Source: Aeromonas rivipollensis
Lineage (GTDB): Bacteria > Pseudomonadota > Gammaproteobacteria > Enterobacterales > Aeromonadaceae
Assembly (NCBI RefSeq): GCF_010974825.1
Contig: NZ_JAAILA010000003.1
Coordinates: 62,001 to 126,000 of the forward strand
Length of the DNA stretch: 64,000 nucleotides
Direction of reading: 5' to 3'
The translations under genes and the position numbers were made by a program. Of this stretch, positions 46,289 to 55,262 are shown piece by piece (within the stretch, counting starts at the first letter, position 1; the number at the start of each line of letters is the position of its first letter). The notes under the pieces are model-generated. The model had not been told where the DNA came from. It ran no database searches and was given only the letters and a program-made list of their open reading frames with translations.

Positions 46289-47632
46289 TCACTGCAGCTC
46301 GGGCAGCAGCCACTTGGCGATTTCGAAATAGATGATGAGGCCGGTGCCATCCACCAGGGTGGAGATGAAGGGAGCCGACACCACGGCCGGATCGATGCGC
46401 AGGCGGCGCAGCACCATGGGGATGATGGAGGCGACCGTCGCACTCCAGAGTACGATGGCGATGATGGTGAGGGTGACCACCATGCCGATCTCGGGGCCCA
46501 CTCCCAGGCTCCAGGCCCGCACCCAGGCCGCGATAGCGATGGCCACCGAGATGAGCAGACCGGTGGAGAGCTCCTTCTTCAGCACTGTGCCAAGGTTGCG
46601 CAGACTCACCTCCCCCACCGCCATGGCCCGCACTATGGTGGTGGTGATCTGGGTGCCGCTGTTGCCGCCGGTGCCGATGAGCAGCGGGATAAAGAAGGCC
46701 AGGGCGATGGCCGCCTCCAGCTGCTCCTCGAAGGCCCGCAGCACTGTGCCCGTATAGGCCTCCGCCACGAACAGGATGAGCAGCCAGCCCACCCGCTTGC
46801 GCCACAGCTGCCAGGGAGTGGCCTGCAGATAGGGGGTATCCAGGGGGGATGAGCCCCCCTGCAACTCCGCATCCTCGGTGGACTCGAGCTCCAGGATGTC
46901 GGCGGCGTCATCCACGTGGAAGACCCCCACCAGACGTCCCTGATCCTCCACCGGCAGGGTCGAGATGTCGCGATCGATCAGCAGACGGGCGGCCAGCTCC
47001 TGATCCGCCCGAGCATTGATCCGCACCGCCTCCCGCTCCATCAGCTCGCTCACCGGCCGCAGGGGATCGGCGATCAGCAGTGACTTGAGGGAGACGCTGC
47101 CGAGCAGGCGCCGCTCGCCGTCGACCACATAGAGGTGCTGAAACAGCTGGGCCTTGTCCCAGGCGTCGTGGATCAGCCGCTTGGCGCTCTCCACCGTGGT
47201 CCCCTGGTCGACGGCCAGGTACTCGTGGCGCATGTTGGCACCGACCGATTCGCTCGGCCAGTCCAGCAGGGAGGCGTAGATGGCCTGCGCCTGGGTCGGG
47301 AAGCGGGCCAGCAGCCTGGTGCGATCCTGAGAGCCCAGCTTGCGCAAGATGGCCACCATATCGCGCCGGGGAATGGCCTCCTGCAGCACGCCCACTATGC
47401 TGCCATGCAGGCGAAGCAGCAGCTGGCCTGCGCTCTCCGCCGACAGGGAGGCGAGCAGGGCGGCCCCTCGCGGCGCAGGCAGGGTATCGAAGACACAGTT
47501 GAGCTCTTCCGGGCGCAGGGTCAGCAGTTGATCGGCACGCTGCACCGGGTCCAGGTTGTGGTCTAGCCAGCCCTGCAGGGCGGCGAGATCGAGCAGTTGA
47601 TGACGGTTGAGCAGGGTGTGTGTTTTCTTCAT
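46289..47632 (-). CDS. mgtE: Magnesium transporter MgtE
   Basis: Mg2+ channel-transporter of the inner membrane, 447 residues from ATG 47632 (AGGATATCTGTG before it). The cytosolic N domain (about 1-130) is followed by a CBS pair (about 135-255, with VDQGTTVESAKRLIHD and STLPVEDQGRLVGVFHVDDAADIL) that senses Mg2+. Five membrane helices from about 285 include the pore motif GTGGNSGTQITTTIVRAMA. An M-box riboswitch in the leader gives Mg2+ control of expression. Confidence 0.95.
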   Translation of the reverse strand: MKKTHTLLNRHQLLDLAALQGWLDHNLDPVQRADQLLTLRPEELNCVFDTLPAPRGAALLASLSAESAGQLLLRLHGSIVGVLQEAIPRRDMVAILRKLGSQDRTRLLARFPTQAQAIYASLLDWPSESVGANMRHEYLAVDQGTTVESAKRLIHDAWDKAQLFQHLYVVDGERRLLGSVSLKSLLIADPLRPVSELMEREAVRINARADQELAARLLIDRDISTLPVEDQGRLVGVFHVDDAADILELESTEDAELQGGSSPLDTPYLQATPWQLWRKRVGWLLILFVAEAYTGTVLRAFEEQLEAAIALAFFIPLLIGTGGNSGTQITTTIVRAMAVGEVSLRNLGTVLKKELSTGLLISVAIAIAAWVRAWSLGVGPEIGMVVTLTIIAIVLWSATVASIIPMVLRRLRIDPAVVSAPFISTLVDGTGLIIYFEIAKWLLPELQ

Positions 47633-47769
47633 CACAGATATCCTCATGTGATTTCAGGCAGGGCCTGAAGGCAACCGGCTCGCACCGGTCGCTGTCGACA
47701 AGAAAACAGCAATTTGATTGACGAGTAACAGGCAGGAAATGACGCCGTCCGGCGTGTTTTCATCCCCAC

Positions 47770-47925
47770 GTACCAGCTTTAGCACTGCATAACGTATCCG
47801 GCACGCCGGAAGCCACTTGGGTTGACACCTTAATCCGATGAAAACTGTCCTGATCTTGGGCGTCTCTGGACGTCGTGAGATCAGTGGCCTGTGTTTATGC
47901 AGGAGCCTCGCCTAACGAGATGCTG
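47770..47925 (-). promoter_or_regulatory. M-box (ykoK) Mg2+ riboswitch upstream of mgtE
   Basis: The minus strand reads GTTAGGCGAGGCTCCTG near 47914, then GACGTCCAGAGACGCC, then ATCGGATTAAGGTGTC near 47825, the conserved blocks of the M-box in the right order and spacing. Downstream, CCGGCGTGCCGG and ACGCCG/CGGCGT (47750-47815) offer alternative hairpins for an expression platform, 120-180 nt before mgtE. Mg2+ binding would lower mgtE expression. The rest of 47926-48052 shows nothing further. Confidence 0.88.
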
Positions 47926-48052
47926 CGAAAAATGCGCGCCACCTGGGTGGTGCGGGCGGCATCATCTGTCCGGGGCCTCCCCGAGTCAAGGCCATTGGGC
48001 TGCTGGCAACGGGTTGTTACAAATTGGAGGGGAAAGGGGCAGTAGGTAGAGC

Positions 48053-48076
48053 GGACTCCCCCTGCCCGGGGGAGCC
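48053..48076 (-). terminator. Hairpin after flgL
   Basis: CTCCCCC (48056-48062) pairs with GGGGGAG (48068-48074). It lies just past the flgL stop, without a T run. Confidence 0.5.
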
Positions 48077-48081
48077 AGCCA

Positions 48082-49290
48082 TCAGCGGATGTAATCGAAC
48101 AGGGTCAGCTTGCTTATCTTGCCGAAGGCGAGCTGGGAGGCGCTCATGGCCGCGTCCTCCTTGGAGAGCGCCGCAATCACCTCGTACATGTCCGCCTCGG
48201 AGACCTTGGCTCGTGCCTGCTGGTTCAGGGTGCTGAGCCCGTCGTTCGACCCCATCACCTGCTCCAGGCTGTTCATCCGGCCACCCAGCTCGCCGAGCCC
48301 TCTGTCTATCTTGGTCCTGGCGTTGTTCATGTGGGTGGTTGCATCCGCCACCGCCAGCTGGAAGCCGTCAGCCGAGAGGCTGGGGTCGCGCAGGGCGGTG
48401 AGGAAATCGGACATGCCGTTGAGCACGCTGTCGTTCTTCGGCTTGTCCAGCACTAAGGTCTGATCCGCCCCCCCTGCCGGCAGGTCCAGGGTCAGCTCCA
48501 GCCCGTTGAAGGTGATCTTGTTGCCCGCGCTGTAGTCCCCGTCCTGGATCAGGCCACCGCCGCTGTCCCGGATCTCGTACCTGTCCGGCGGTCCCACCTG
48601 AGTGCTCACTGTGAACTGGTTGCTGGCAAGAGACGAATCGTAGTTGTTGCGATAGAAACTCTCGAAATTCCCCTGATCCCCGACCCCCACCTTGATGTTG
48701 GCACTGGTACCACTGGCGGTGCGCCGGGTCGCCACCATCTCGAACAGATCGAAGCCGGAGTCATTGGCCGGGATCTGCACAGTGGAGGAGACCTGGATGC
48801 TGCGCTGCCCAGTGTCCCCCTGGAACACATAGTTGCCGCTCGCATCTTTCACGAAGGGCTGGGTCTTGCTCTGGTTGCCGCCGAAGATGAACTCCCCCTG
48901 GGAGTTCTTGCTGTTCATCAGATCGAACATCTGCTTTTGCAGCCCCTCCAGCTCGCTCGCGATGGCGTTGCGCTCCTCCGAGCCCATGGCCGAGCTGTTC
49001 GCCTTCTGGATCAGGGTCTGGGCACTCAGCATGGCGTTGTTGAGGGAGGTGAGCACAGTCTCCTCGTGGCCCAGGCTGTTCTCCAGCAGGCTGCCGTTGA
49101 CGCCGTATTGCTTGAAGAGATCGATCTCCTTGGTCAGCGCCAGCTTCTGGCTCATGCCGGCGGGATCCTCCCCCGCCCGGGAGAACTTGTCCCCCGAGAT
49201 CAGCTGCTCATAGGCGGTATTCTGGCGCTCGCTGACCTTGCCCATGGAGGCAAGGTTACGGTCATAGATCATGTTGGTGGTGATGCGCAT
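48082..49290 (-). CDS. flgL: Flagellar hook-filament junction protein FlgL
   Basis: Second junction protein between hook and filament, exported by the flagellar type III system. The 402-residue product has flagellin-like ends: the N-terminal MRITTNMIYDRNLASM with following coiled coil, and the C-terminal INTLEQVMGS-like region ending DAAMSASQLAFGKISKLTLFDYIR. ATG 49290 is 3 bp from the flgK stop, after GAGGTAAG. It is the last gene of flgFGHIJKL. Confidence 0.95.
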   Translation of the reverse strand: MRITTNMIYDRNLASMGKVSERQNTAYEQLISGDKFSRAGEDPAGMSQKLALTKEIDLFKQYGVNGSLLENSLGHEETVLTSLNNAMLSAQTLIQKANSSAMGSEERNAIASELEGLQKQMFDLMNSKNSQGEFIFGGNQSKTQPFVKDASGNYVFQGDTGQRSIQVSSTVQIPANDSGFDLFEMVATRRTASGTSANIKVGVGDQGNFESFYRNNYDSSLASNQFTVSTQVGPPDRYEIRDSGGGLIQDGDYSAGNKITFNGLELTLDLPAGGADQTLVLDKPKNDSVLNGMSDFLTALRDPSLSADGFQLAVADATTHMNNARTKIDRGLGELGGRMNSLEQVMGSNDGLSTLNQQARAKVSEADMYEVIAALSKEDAAMSASQLAFGKISKLTLFDYIR

Positions 49291-49293
49291 GAC

Positions 49294-51282
49294 TTACCTC
49301 ACGGAAGACAACAGGGTATCGAAGATGGTCTTGGCGGTATTGACTATCTGGGCCGAGGCGGCATAGGACTGCTGGAAGCGGATGAGGTTGGCCGCTTCCT
49401 CCTCCAGGTTGACCCCGGAGACGCTCTCGAAGATGGCGGTGCTCTGGGTCAGCTTGGCCTCATTGGCCTGCAGCAGCGTCTTGGCCTGGCTGGCCTTGTT
49501 GCCCACCCCGGTCACCAGGGCGCTGTAGGCGTCGTTGAAGGTCATCTTGTCGTTGCTGGTGGCGGCGTTGTTGTTCTTGCGCACCAGCTCCTTGTTCTGC
49601 AGCTCCGCCAGCGCCAGCCCGTTGCCGTTGTCGGCAAAGCCATCCTTGTTGTAGCTCAGGGTGAAGCTGTCGTTTGCCTCCACCTTGCCGGTGATGCTGA
49701 AGTCGTAGCCCGGGGTCAGGGCCGGCACTATGGGCGTCCCCAGCGGCATCTCGAGGGCGGACATCAGGTTCTGCCCCTTGCTGGAGGCAGGGGCCACCCC
49801 GAGCAGGTTGTTGTTCTTGTCATAGACCTCGTAGTTGCCGCTGCCGTCGATCTTGATGACCTGGGGAGCGTTCGGGTCCAGGGTATTGGTGCCAAAGCCC
49901 GACCCCGTGCCTGTGTTGTAGACACTGTTCACCTTGATCTCGCCCGAGCCCAGGTTCTGGGAGTTCTTGTCCGCCTTGATGGGGGATGCCAGGGCAATGT
50001 CTTCCGGCCTGGTGGCGGCCTGATCCATGCCGGCGGCGGCGTGCTTGGTGGGTTGCAGCACTATCTTGTCGCCCCCAACCGGGGTGCCGGACAGGTCGAT
50101 CTCGATGCCGTGCCCCGCCACCTCGAACTTGGCGGGGGGTGTGGTGCCGGTCGCCACCGAGGTCCGCTGGCCTGAGCCGTCGATGGAGAAGACCTCATAA
50201 CCGGTGGCGCTGTTGAACTGCACTTCGTAATCGAAGGTGGTCACTTCTGAGCCCTTGCCGGGCACGAAGTTGACGCTGGCCGCCCCGTTGCCCTGGTTGC
50301 CGGCATAGGGGAGCCCCTGGCTCCCCTTGAGGGAGAAGAGATCCCCCCCCAGCTCGTTGTCCAGATCCATGCCGAGGCGGTTCTGCTGGTTCATGGCATC
50401 GGCCATGGCGACCGCCAGCTGGCCCAGCTCCCGCTTGGCGGGCTCCAGATCGTTGCGCGCCGTGAAGAGGCCGCCGATGGCGCCCCCCAGATCCTTGTCA
50501 TTGATGTTGGCCTGGTTGGCCCCCAGGGTGAGTTGCAGCCTCGCATCCCGGGAGTCCGGGCTGCCCGGCACCACCTTGAACTGGGCCACGCCGCCGTCCA
50601 GCACCAGGGAGTGCCCCGTGCTCATGTTGACCAGCATGCTGCCGTTGGGCTGGGTCACGGTGCGGACTTCCATCTTCTCGGAGAGCTGGCGGATCGCCTC
50701 GTCACGCTGATCGAACAGCATCAGGTTCTCCTCCGGCGAGCCCTGGGTGCGGACTATGGCCTGGTTCAGATCGTTGATGCTGTTCAGCAGGCTGTTCACC
50801 CTGTCCGTCTCGTCCCCTATGGTGGAGTTGATGGTGTCGCTCTGCTTGTCGAGCTGGGCGGAGAGGGTGTGGAAGCGATCCACCATGCCGCTGAGCTCGC
50901 TCAGGGTGGTCTTGCGCCCGCCCACTTCCGCCGGCGATTCGTTGGCGGTGTGGAAGGCCTTGAAGTAGGAGGTGATGGTGGTGCCCACGCTGTTGCTGGC
51001 ATCCCCCAGCAGGCTGTCGAGCTGGAACAGCTGATCGTAGCGCGAGCCTGCGGCATGGTAGGCGGAGGTATCGCGGCGCACCTCAGCCTGGGCGTAGGCG
51101 TTGATGACCCGCTCGCTCACCATGTCGCCCGTGCCCAATCCGACGGAATTGGTGTAGATCAGGGTGCGTTCACGTACATAGCCCTGGCTGTTGACGTTCA
51201 CTATGTTGTTACTGGTGGTCTGCAGCAGTCGCTGCTGGGCCAATACACCCGAAGTCCCGATTCCAAGCAGATCGCTTGCCAT
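49294..51282 (-). CDS. flgK: Flagellar hook-associated protein FlgK
   Basis: First junction protein on the hook. The product has 662 residues, longer than the E. coli FlgK (547), with the extra length in the variable middle. The N-terminal LLGIGTSGVLAQQRLLQTTSNNIVNVNSQGYVRE and the C-terminal EEAANLIRFQQSYAASAQIVNTAKTIFDTLL (quoted only as ends) are the conserved D0/D1 helices. It starts 3 bp after flgJ. Confidence 0.95.
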   Translation of the reverse strand: MASDLLGIGTSGVLAQQRLLQTTSNNIVNVNSQGYVRERTLIYTNSVGLGTGDMVSERVINAYAQAEVRRDTSAYHAAGSRYDQLFQLDSLLGDASNSVGTTITSYFKAFHTANESPAEVGGRKTTLSELSGMVDRFHTLSAQLDKQSDTINSTIGDETDRVNSLLNSINDLNQAIVRTQGSPEENLMLFDQRDEAIRQLSEKMEVRTVTQPNGSMLVNMSTGHSLVLDGGVAQFKVVPGSPDSRDARLQLTLGANQANINDKDLGGAIGGLFTARNDLEPAKRELGQLAVAMADAMNQQNRLGMDLDNELGGDLFSLKGSQGLPYAGNQGNGAASVNFVPGKGSEVTTFDYEVQFNSATGYEVFSIDGSGQRTSVATGTTPPAKFEVAGHGIEIDLSGTPVGGDKIVLQPTKHAAAGMDQAATRPEDIALASPIKADKNSQNLGSGEIKVNSVYNTGTGSGFGTNTLDPNAPQVIKIDGSGNYEVYDKNNNLLGVAPASSKGQNLMSALEMPLGTPIVPALTPGYDFSITGKVEANDSFTLSYNKDGFADNGNGLALAELQNKELVRKNNNAATSNDKMTFNDAYSALVTGVGNKASQAKTLLQANEAKLTQSTAIFESVSGVNLEEEAANLIRFQQSYAASAQIVNTAKTIFDTLLSSVR

Positions 51283-51285
51283 AGC

Positions 51286-52398
51286 TTACAGCTCCATCTC
51301 TGTGTTCCTGGTCGCAGCGTTGCCGGGCATCGAGTAGCCGGCGATGGCATCACTGCGCAACACTTGTTTAAGTTTGCTGGCGTACTGGGGATCGGTGGCA
51401 TAACCGGCCTGCTGCAGCGCCTCGAAGTAGCGGTCAGGGCTGTCCACCTTGGCCAGCGCCCCCTTGTAGCGGGTCCCCGAGGTCAGGAAGTCCACATAGT
51501 CGTTGAAGCTCTCTTCAAACGACTCGTAGGAGCGAAACGCCGCCTTCTGGCGCGACGCCACCCCTTGCTCGTACTCCAGGGTGCTCACCACGGCCTTGGG
51601 CCCTTCCCAACGGGGATCGGCCTTGATGCCGAACAGGTTGTGGCTCATCTGCCCTTCCCCATCCTTGATCACCCGCTTGCCCCAGCCGCTCTCAAGGGCG
51701 GCCTGGGCCACCAGTACCGCCGGGCTCAGTCCCAGCTTGTCCGCCGCCTTCTTGGCCAACGGCATCAGACGCTCGACGAACTCCTCCGGACTGTCGAACA
51801 CCTTGGCGCTCTCATCCAGGGCCGAGGCCCGCGGGCTGCTGCCCATGGGAGGCACGGTGCGATGGGGGCGTCTGGGCAGGTTCAACGGAGACTCGGCCCC
51901 ATTCAGCTCACCCTTCATCTCGTTCTTCATTTCGTTATCAGCAAAATCTTTGCCAACTTTGGAGGCTGCGATCAGATCGTTGGAGGCGCTGGGGGCTTCA
52001 TAGGGTTTGTAGACCCGCTCGGTGCGCTGGGGCAGCTTGAGAACCCGGCCGTCGTTATGGGTGAAGGTCTTCTCGGGAGAGAACTGCTTGGCCACCATCT
52101 CGGCGATGCCAAGACCCCCCTTGCTCGACATATCGGAGACCCGCTGCTCGTCCAGCATCCCCTCGTAGAACTGGGTGTAGCTGCTGTTCATCGGGTTGTC
52201 CTGGGTCAGCACCGAGTTGGCCTGGCGCATCCCCTTGAACAGGGTCTGGGTGAAGATGGACTCGAACTGGCGGGCCGCCGCCATCAGTGCCTCTTGCTTC
52301 CCTTCCTTGCTGTGGCTCATCTGGCGCAGCTTGTCCAGGTTCTGAACGTCCTGCACCATGCCAAGATTGATACCACTTTGGGTGTCGAACTCTGCCAT
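51286..52398 (-). CDS. flgJ: Flagellar rod assembly muramidase FlgJ
   Basis: Digests peptidoglycan in the periplasm for rod passage. The product has 370 residues from ATG 52398 (GAGGAAGGTT before it). The N-terminal rod-binding domain (about 10-100: ARQFESIFTQTLFKGMRQA) is joined by a charged linker to a C-terminal glucosaminidase domain (about 210-360) with the catalytic Glu in AQAALESGWGKRV. The linker is longer than in E. coli FlgJ (313). A strong hairpin precedes it. Confidence 0.94.
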   Translation of the reverse strand: MAEFDTQSGINLGMVQDVQNLDKLRQMSHSKEGKQEALMAAARQFESIFTQTLFKGMRQANSVLTQDNPMNSSYTQFYEGMLDEQRVSDMSSKGGLGIAEMVAKQFSPEKTFTHNDGRVLKLPQRTERVYKPYEAPSASNDLIAASKVGKDFADNEMKNEMKGELNGAESPLNLPRRPHRTVPPMGSSPRASALDESAKVFDSPEEFVERLMPLAKKAADKLGLSPAVLVAQAALESGWGKRVIKDGEGQMSHNLFGIKADPRWEGPKAVVSTLEYEQGVASRQKAAFRSYESFEESFNDYVDFLTSGTRYKGALAKVDSPDRYFEALQQAGYATDPQYASKLKQVLRSDAIAGYSMPGNAATRNTEMEL

Positions 52399-52465
52399 AA
52401 CCTTCCTCTTTGCCGCCCGTGGCAACCTCTTGCCGCTCAAGAAATGACTGTATTACCTATTGGCT

Positions 52466-52498
52466 CTCTGGGCTGGCTGCTGCGCCGCCAGCCCAGAG
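52466..52498 (-). other. Intercistronic hairpin between flgI and flgJ
   Basis: CTCTGGGCTGGC (52466-52477) pairs perfectly with GCCAGCCCAGAG (52487-52498), a 12-bp stem. There is no T run, so it more likely controls mRNA stability or partial termination inside the operon. Confidence 0.75.
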
Positions 52499-52516
52499 AC
52501 TCGCCGGGACAGCCTG

Positions 52517-53614
52517 TTACAAGATGACCAGCTGTCCCTGAATGGCGCCCGCCTGCTGCAGGGCCTCCAGGATAGCCATCAGATCCCCCGGGGCTATCCC
52601 CACCTGATTCACCGCCCGCACCAGATCGTCCAGGGTCGCCCCCGTGTCGAGCTTGAACATACGCCCCGGATCCTGCTGCACGTTGATGGTGGAGTTGTTG
52701 GTGACCGCGGTCTGCCCCCCCGCCAGCGGATTGGGCTGGGAGACCTGCTGGTTCTCGGCGATGGTGACCGTCAGGCCCCCATGGCTGATGGCGGCGGGCC
52801 GCAGCTTGACCTCGCTGCCGATGACTATGGTGCCGGTGCGCGAGTTGACGATGATCTTGGCGGACTCGGTGGCCGGATCCACTTCCAGGTTTTCGATGGT
52901 CGCGAGGTAGGCGACCCGCTGGCTCGGATCCCGCGGGGCAAACACCTTGATGGAGGTGGCGTCCAGGGCCTGGGCCGTGTTGGGACCCACCAGATCGTTG
53001 ACCACGTCGGCCACCCGGCGGGCCGTGGTGAAGTCGGGCCGGTTCAAGTTGAAGGTGATGGTGTCCCCCTGGGAGAAGGAGTTCGGCACTTCACGCTCCA
53101 CTGTCGCCCCGTTGGCGATGCGCCCCACTGTCGGGGTATTGACCACCACCTTGGAGCCATCCGCCCCCTCGGCCCCGAGACCACCGACCACCAGGCTGCC
53201 CTGAGCCACCGCATAGACGCGGCCGTCCAGCCCCTTGAGGAAGGTCTGGAGCAGGGTGCCGCCCCGCAGACTCTTCGCCTCGCCGATGGCGGAGACGGTG
53301 ACGTCTATGGTCTGCCCCGGCTTGGAGAAGGGGGGCAGATCGGCGTGAATGGCCACGGGCGCCACGTCCTTGATCTTGGGCTTGATGTTGTCCGGCACCT
53401 TGATGCCGAAGTTGTTGAGCATGGTCCTGAAGGTCTGCTCGGTGAAGGCGTTGTTCTTCTCGCCCGTGCCGGGCAGACCCACCACCAGACCGTAGCCGAT
53501 CAACTGGTTGCTGCGCACCCCTTCCACCGAGCTGAGATCCTTGATGCGGGAGGCGTGCGCCAGCCCAAGCGGCAAGATACAGCACAGCAGGCCGAGCAAA
53601 CGGAGTCGGTTCAT
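52517..53614 (-). CDS. flgI: Flagellar P-ring protein FlgI
   Basis: Forms the periplasmic P ring around the rod. The 365-residue product (same as E. coli FlgI) has a cleavable signal ([21 protein letters not shown]). It begins [22 protein letters not shown], a nearly invariant family block, and ends [25 protein letters not shown] 53614 follows TAGGAG. Strong 12-bp hairpins flank the gene on both sides within the operon. Confidence 0.96.
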   Translation of the reverse strand: MNRLRLLGLLCCILPLGLAHASRIKDLSSVEGVRSNQLIGYGLVVGLPGTGEKNNAFTEQTFRTMLNNFGIKVPDNIKPKIKDVAPVAIHADLPPFSKPGQTIDVTVSAIGEAKSLRGGTLLQTFLKGLDGRVYAVAQGSLVVGGLGAEGADGSKVVVNTPTVGRIANGATVEREVPNSFSQGDTITFNLNRPDFTTARRVADVVNDLVGPNTAQALDATSIKVFAPRDPSQRVAYLATIENLEVDPATESAKIIVNSRTGTIVIGSEVKLRPAAISHGGLTVTIAENQQVSQPNPLAGGQTAVTNNSTINVQQDPGRMFKLDTGATLDDLVRAVNQVGIAPGDLMAILEALQQAGAIQGQLVIL

Positions 53615-53638
53615 GACATCTCCTAACTAAACCATTCC

Positions 53639-53669
53639 GGCTCCGGGTCGCCACTGACGACCCGGAGCC
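53639..53669 (-). other. Intercistronic hairpin between flgH and flgI
   Basis: GGCTCCGGGTCG (53639-53650) pairs with CGACCCGGAGCC (53658-53669), a perfect 12-bp stem with loop CCACTGA and no T run. Confidence 0.75.
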
Positions 53670-53675
53670 CGAGTA

Positions 53676-54350
53676 TTAAATGGGCCACCAGGGACCGTTG
53701 AAGAAGCTGGTCAGCCACCCCTGTTCCTGGGTGTTGGCCAGATCGCCGGTGCCGCCGTAATGGATGCGCGCATTGGCGACCCGCTGGGACGAGACGCTGT
53801 TCTCCGAACTCACGTCCTCCGGGCGCACCAGACCGGTGATGCGGATGTATTCGTTGCCGTTGTTGAGCATGATCCACTTCTCGCCGCGCACCAGTAGGTT
53901 GCCGTTCGGCAATACCTTGATCACGCTGACCGAGATGTTGCCCTGCAGGCTGTTGCTCTGATCCGCCTTGGCCTGGCCCTTGAACGCGCTGCTCTGGCCG
54001 ATGGAAGCCGACAGATCATAGGCGCCTGCCGTCACCGGCACCCCGCCCAGAGTGACGGGTTCCAGCTCCATCTTGTTGTCCTTGCCGCTCTGGGTATTGG
54101 CCTTCTTCGACGCCGAGGTCGATTCCGCCAGCTCTATGGTGATGATGTCACCCACTCTATGGGCCTTGATGTCCGAGTAGATGCCGTTGACCTGTTCGGG
54201 CTGGAAAATGGCCCCGGTCGGGCGTACCGACACCGGCTCCGACTCGCCATACACGGGGGCGAATTCGGGGTCGTCGGGTCTGGCGGTATTGGGGGTGCTG
54301 GTACAGCCTGCCAGTGTCAGCAGGCCCAGCATCCATAGGGCTTTCATCAT
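53676..54350 (-). CDS. flgH: Flagellar L-ring lipoprotein FlgH
   Basis: Forms the outer-membrane L ring. The 224-residue product carries a lipoprotein signal ending LAGC (Cys16). The conserved body includes HRVGDIITIELAESTSASKKA near residue 65, INVL-type SVIKVLPNGNLLVRGEKWI, and IRITGLVRPEDVSSENSVSSQRVANARI. ATG 54350 is followed by a second ATG. It sits between flgG and flgI. Confidence 0.96.
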   Translation of the reverse strand: MMKALWMLGLLTLAGCTSTPNTARPDDPEFAPVYGESEPVSVRPTGAIFQPEQVNGIYSDIKAHRVGDIITIELAESTSASKKANTQSGKDNKMELEPVTLGGVPVTAGAYDLSASIGQSSAFKGQAKADQSNSLQGNISVSVIKVLPNGNLLVRGEKWIMLNNGNEYIRITGLVRPEDVSSENSVSSQRVANARIHYGGTGDLANTQEQGWLTSFFNGPWWPI

Positions 54351-54373
54351 GGGCCTCCGCTTATGTTTCAGGA

Positions 54374-55162
54374 TTAGGTGCGTTGGGTCAGGAAGGACAT
54401 CATCGAGTCTACTGCCGAGATGACCTTGGAGTTCATCTCATAGACGCGCTGGGCCTGAATGAGGTTCACCAGCTCCTCGGTCACGTTGACGTTGGAGGTC
54501 TCCAGCATCCCCTGCTTGACGACCCCCAGGCCGTCCGCACCGGCCGTGCCCTGGATGGGGGCGCCGCTCGACTGGGTCTCGAGGAACAAGTTCTCCCCCA
54601 TGGGTTGCAGGCCGGTCGGGTTGACGAAGTCGGTGGTGTTGATCTGGCCCACCACCTGGGACTGGCCATCCCCCTTGAGCTGGACGGACACCTGGCCATC
54701 CTCCCCCACCGTCACGCTCTGGGCATTCTCGGGGATCTGGATCTCCGGCTGCAGCGGGTAGCCGTTGCCCGGGGTGACTATGGTGCCCTCGTCATTGAGG
54801 GTGAACTGGCCGTTGCGGGTGTAGGCCGCGCTGCCGTCCGGCAGCTGGATTTCGAAGTAGCCGCGGCCGCTTATCATCAGATCCAGGGAGTTGTCCGTGG
54901 TCTGGACGTTGCCCTGGCTGTGGTTTTTCTGGGTGGCGACCACCTTGGCCCCCGCCCCCAGCATCAGGCCGGAGGGCAGCTCGGTATCCGCCGAGGAGCG
55001 ACCACCCGGCTGGTTGATGTTCTGATAGAGCAGATCCTCGAAGATGGCGCGGGCCTTCTTGTAGCCCACTGTGCTGGCGTTCGCCAGGTTGTTCGAGGTG
55101 ACCGAAATGTTGGTCTGCTGGGCATCGAGGCCGGTCTTGCTGATCCAGAGTGCAGGATTCAT
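54374..55162 (-). CDS. flgG: Flagellar distal rod protein FlgG
   Basis: Forms the distal rod. The 262-residue product (E. coli FlgG 260) starts MNPALWISKTGLDAQQTNISVTSNNLANASTVGYKKAR, the rod/hook signature, and ends with the heptad-like VNLIQAQRVYEMNSKVISAVDSMM (ends quoted). ATG 55162 is 5 bp after AAGGAAG in the last copy of a triplicated ~40-bp segment that also contains the end of flgF. Confidence 0.96.
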   Translation of the reverse strand: MNPALWISKTGLDAQQTNISVTSNNLANASTVGYKKARAIFEDLLYQNINQPGGRSSADTELPSGLMLGAGAKVVATQKNHSQGNVQTTDNSLDLMISGRGYFEIQLPDGSAAYTRNGQFTLNDEGTIVTPGNGYPLQPEIQIPENAQSVTVGEDGQVSVQLKGDGQSQVVGQINTTDFVNPTGLQPMGENLFLETQSSGAPIQGTAGADGLGVVKQGMLETSNVNVTEELVNLIQAQRVYEMNSKVISAVDSMMSFLTQRT

Positions 55163-55262
55163 TTCATCTTCCTTAATTAGCGGATCTAGGGTGCAGGGTC
55201 ATGTCATCTTTTGATGTGCGAATCCAGAGTGCAGAGTTCATGTCATGCTCCTTGATTAGCTG
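55143..55262 (-). repeat. Triplicated ~40-bp flgF/flgG junction
   Basis: Three consecutive copies start ATCCAGAGTGCAGGATTC (55143), ATCTAGGGTGCAGGGTC (55184) and ATCCAGAGTGCAGAGTTC (55222). On the coding strand each contains an AAGGA- or AAAGA-type site and an ATG followed by codons like the flgG head. The middle copy is the most decayed. Confidence 0.85.
55173..55241 (-). CDS. Possible 22-residue micro-ORF between flgF and flgG
   Basis: ATG 55241 follows AAGGAGCATGAC and reads MNSALWIRTSKDDMTLH and on to TAA at 55173, 11 bp before the flgG ATG. The first seven residues match FlgG (MNPALWI) at six positions. It spans the first two repeat copies and the start of the third. Confidence 0.35.
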   Translation of the reverse strand: MNSALWIRTSKDDMTLHPRSAN

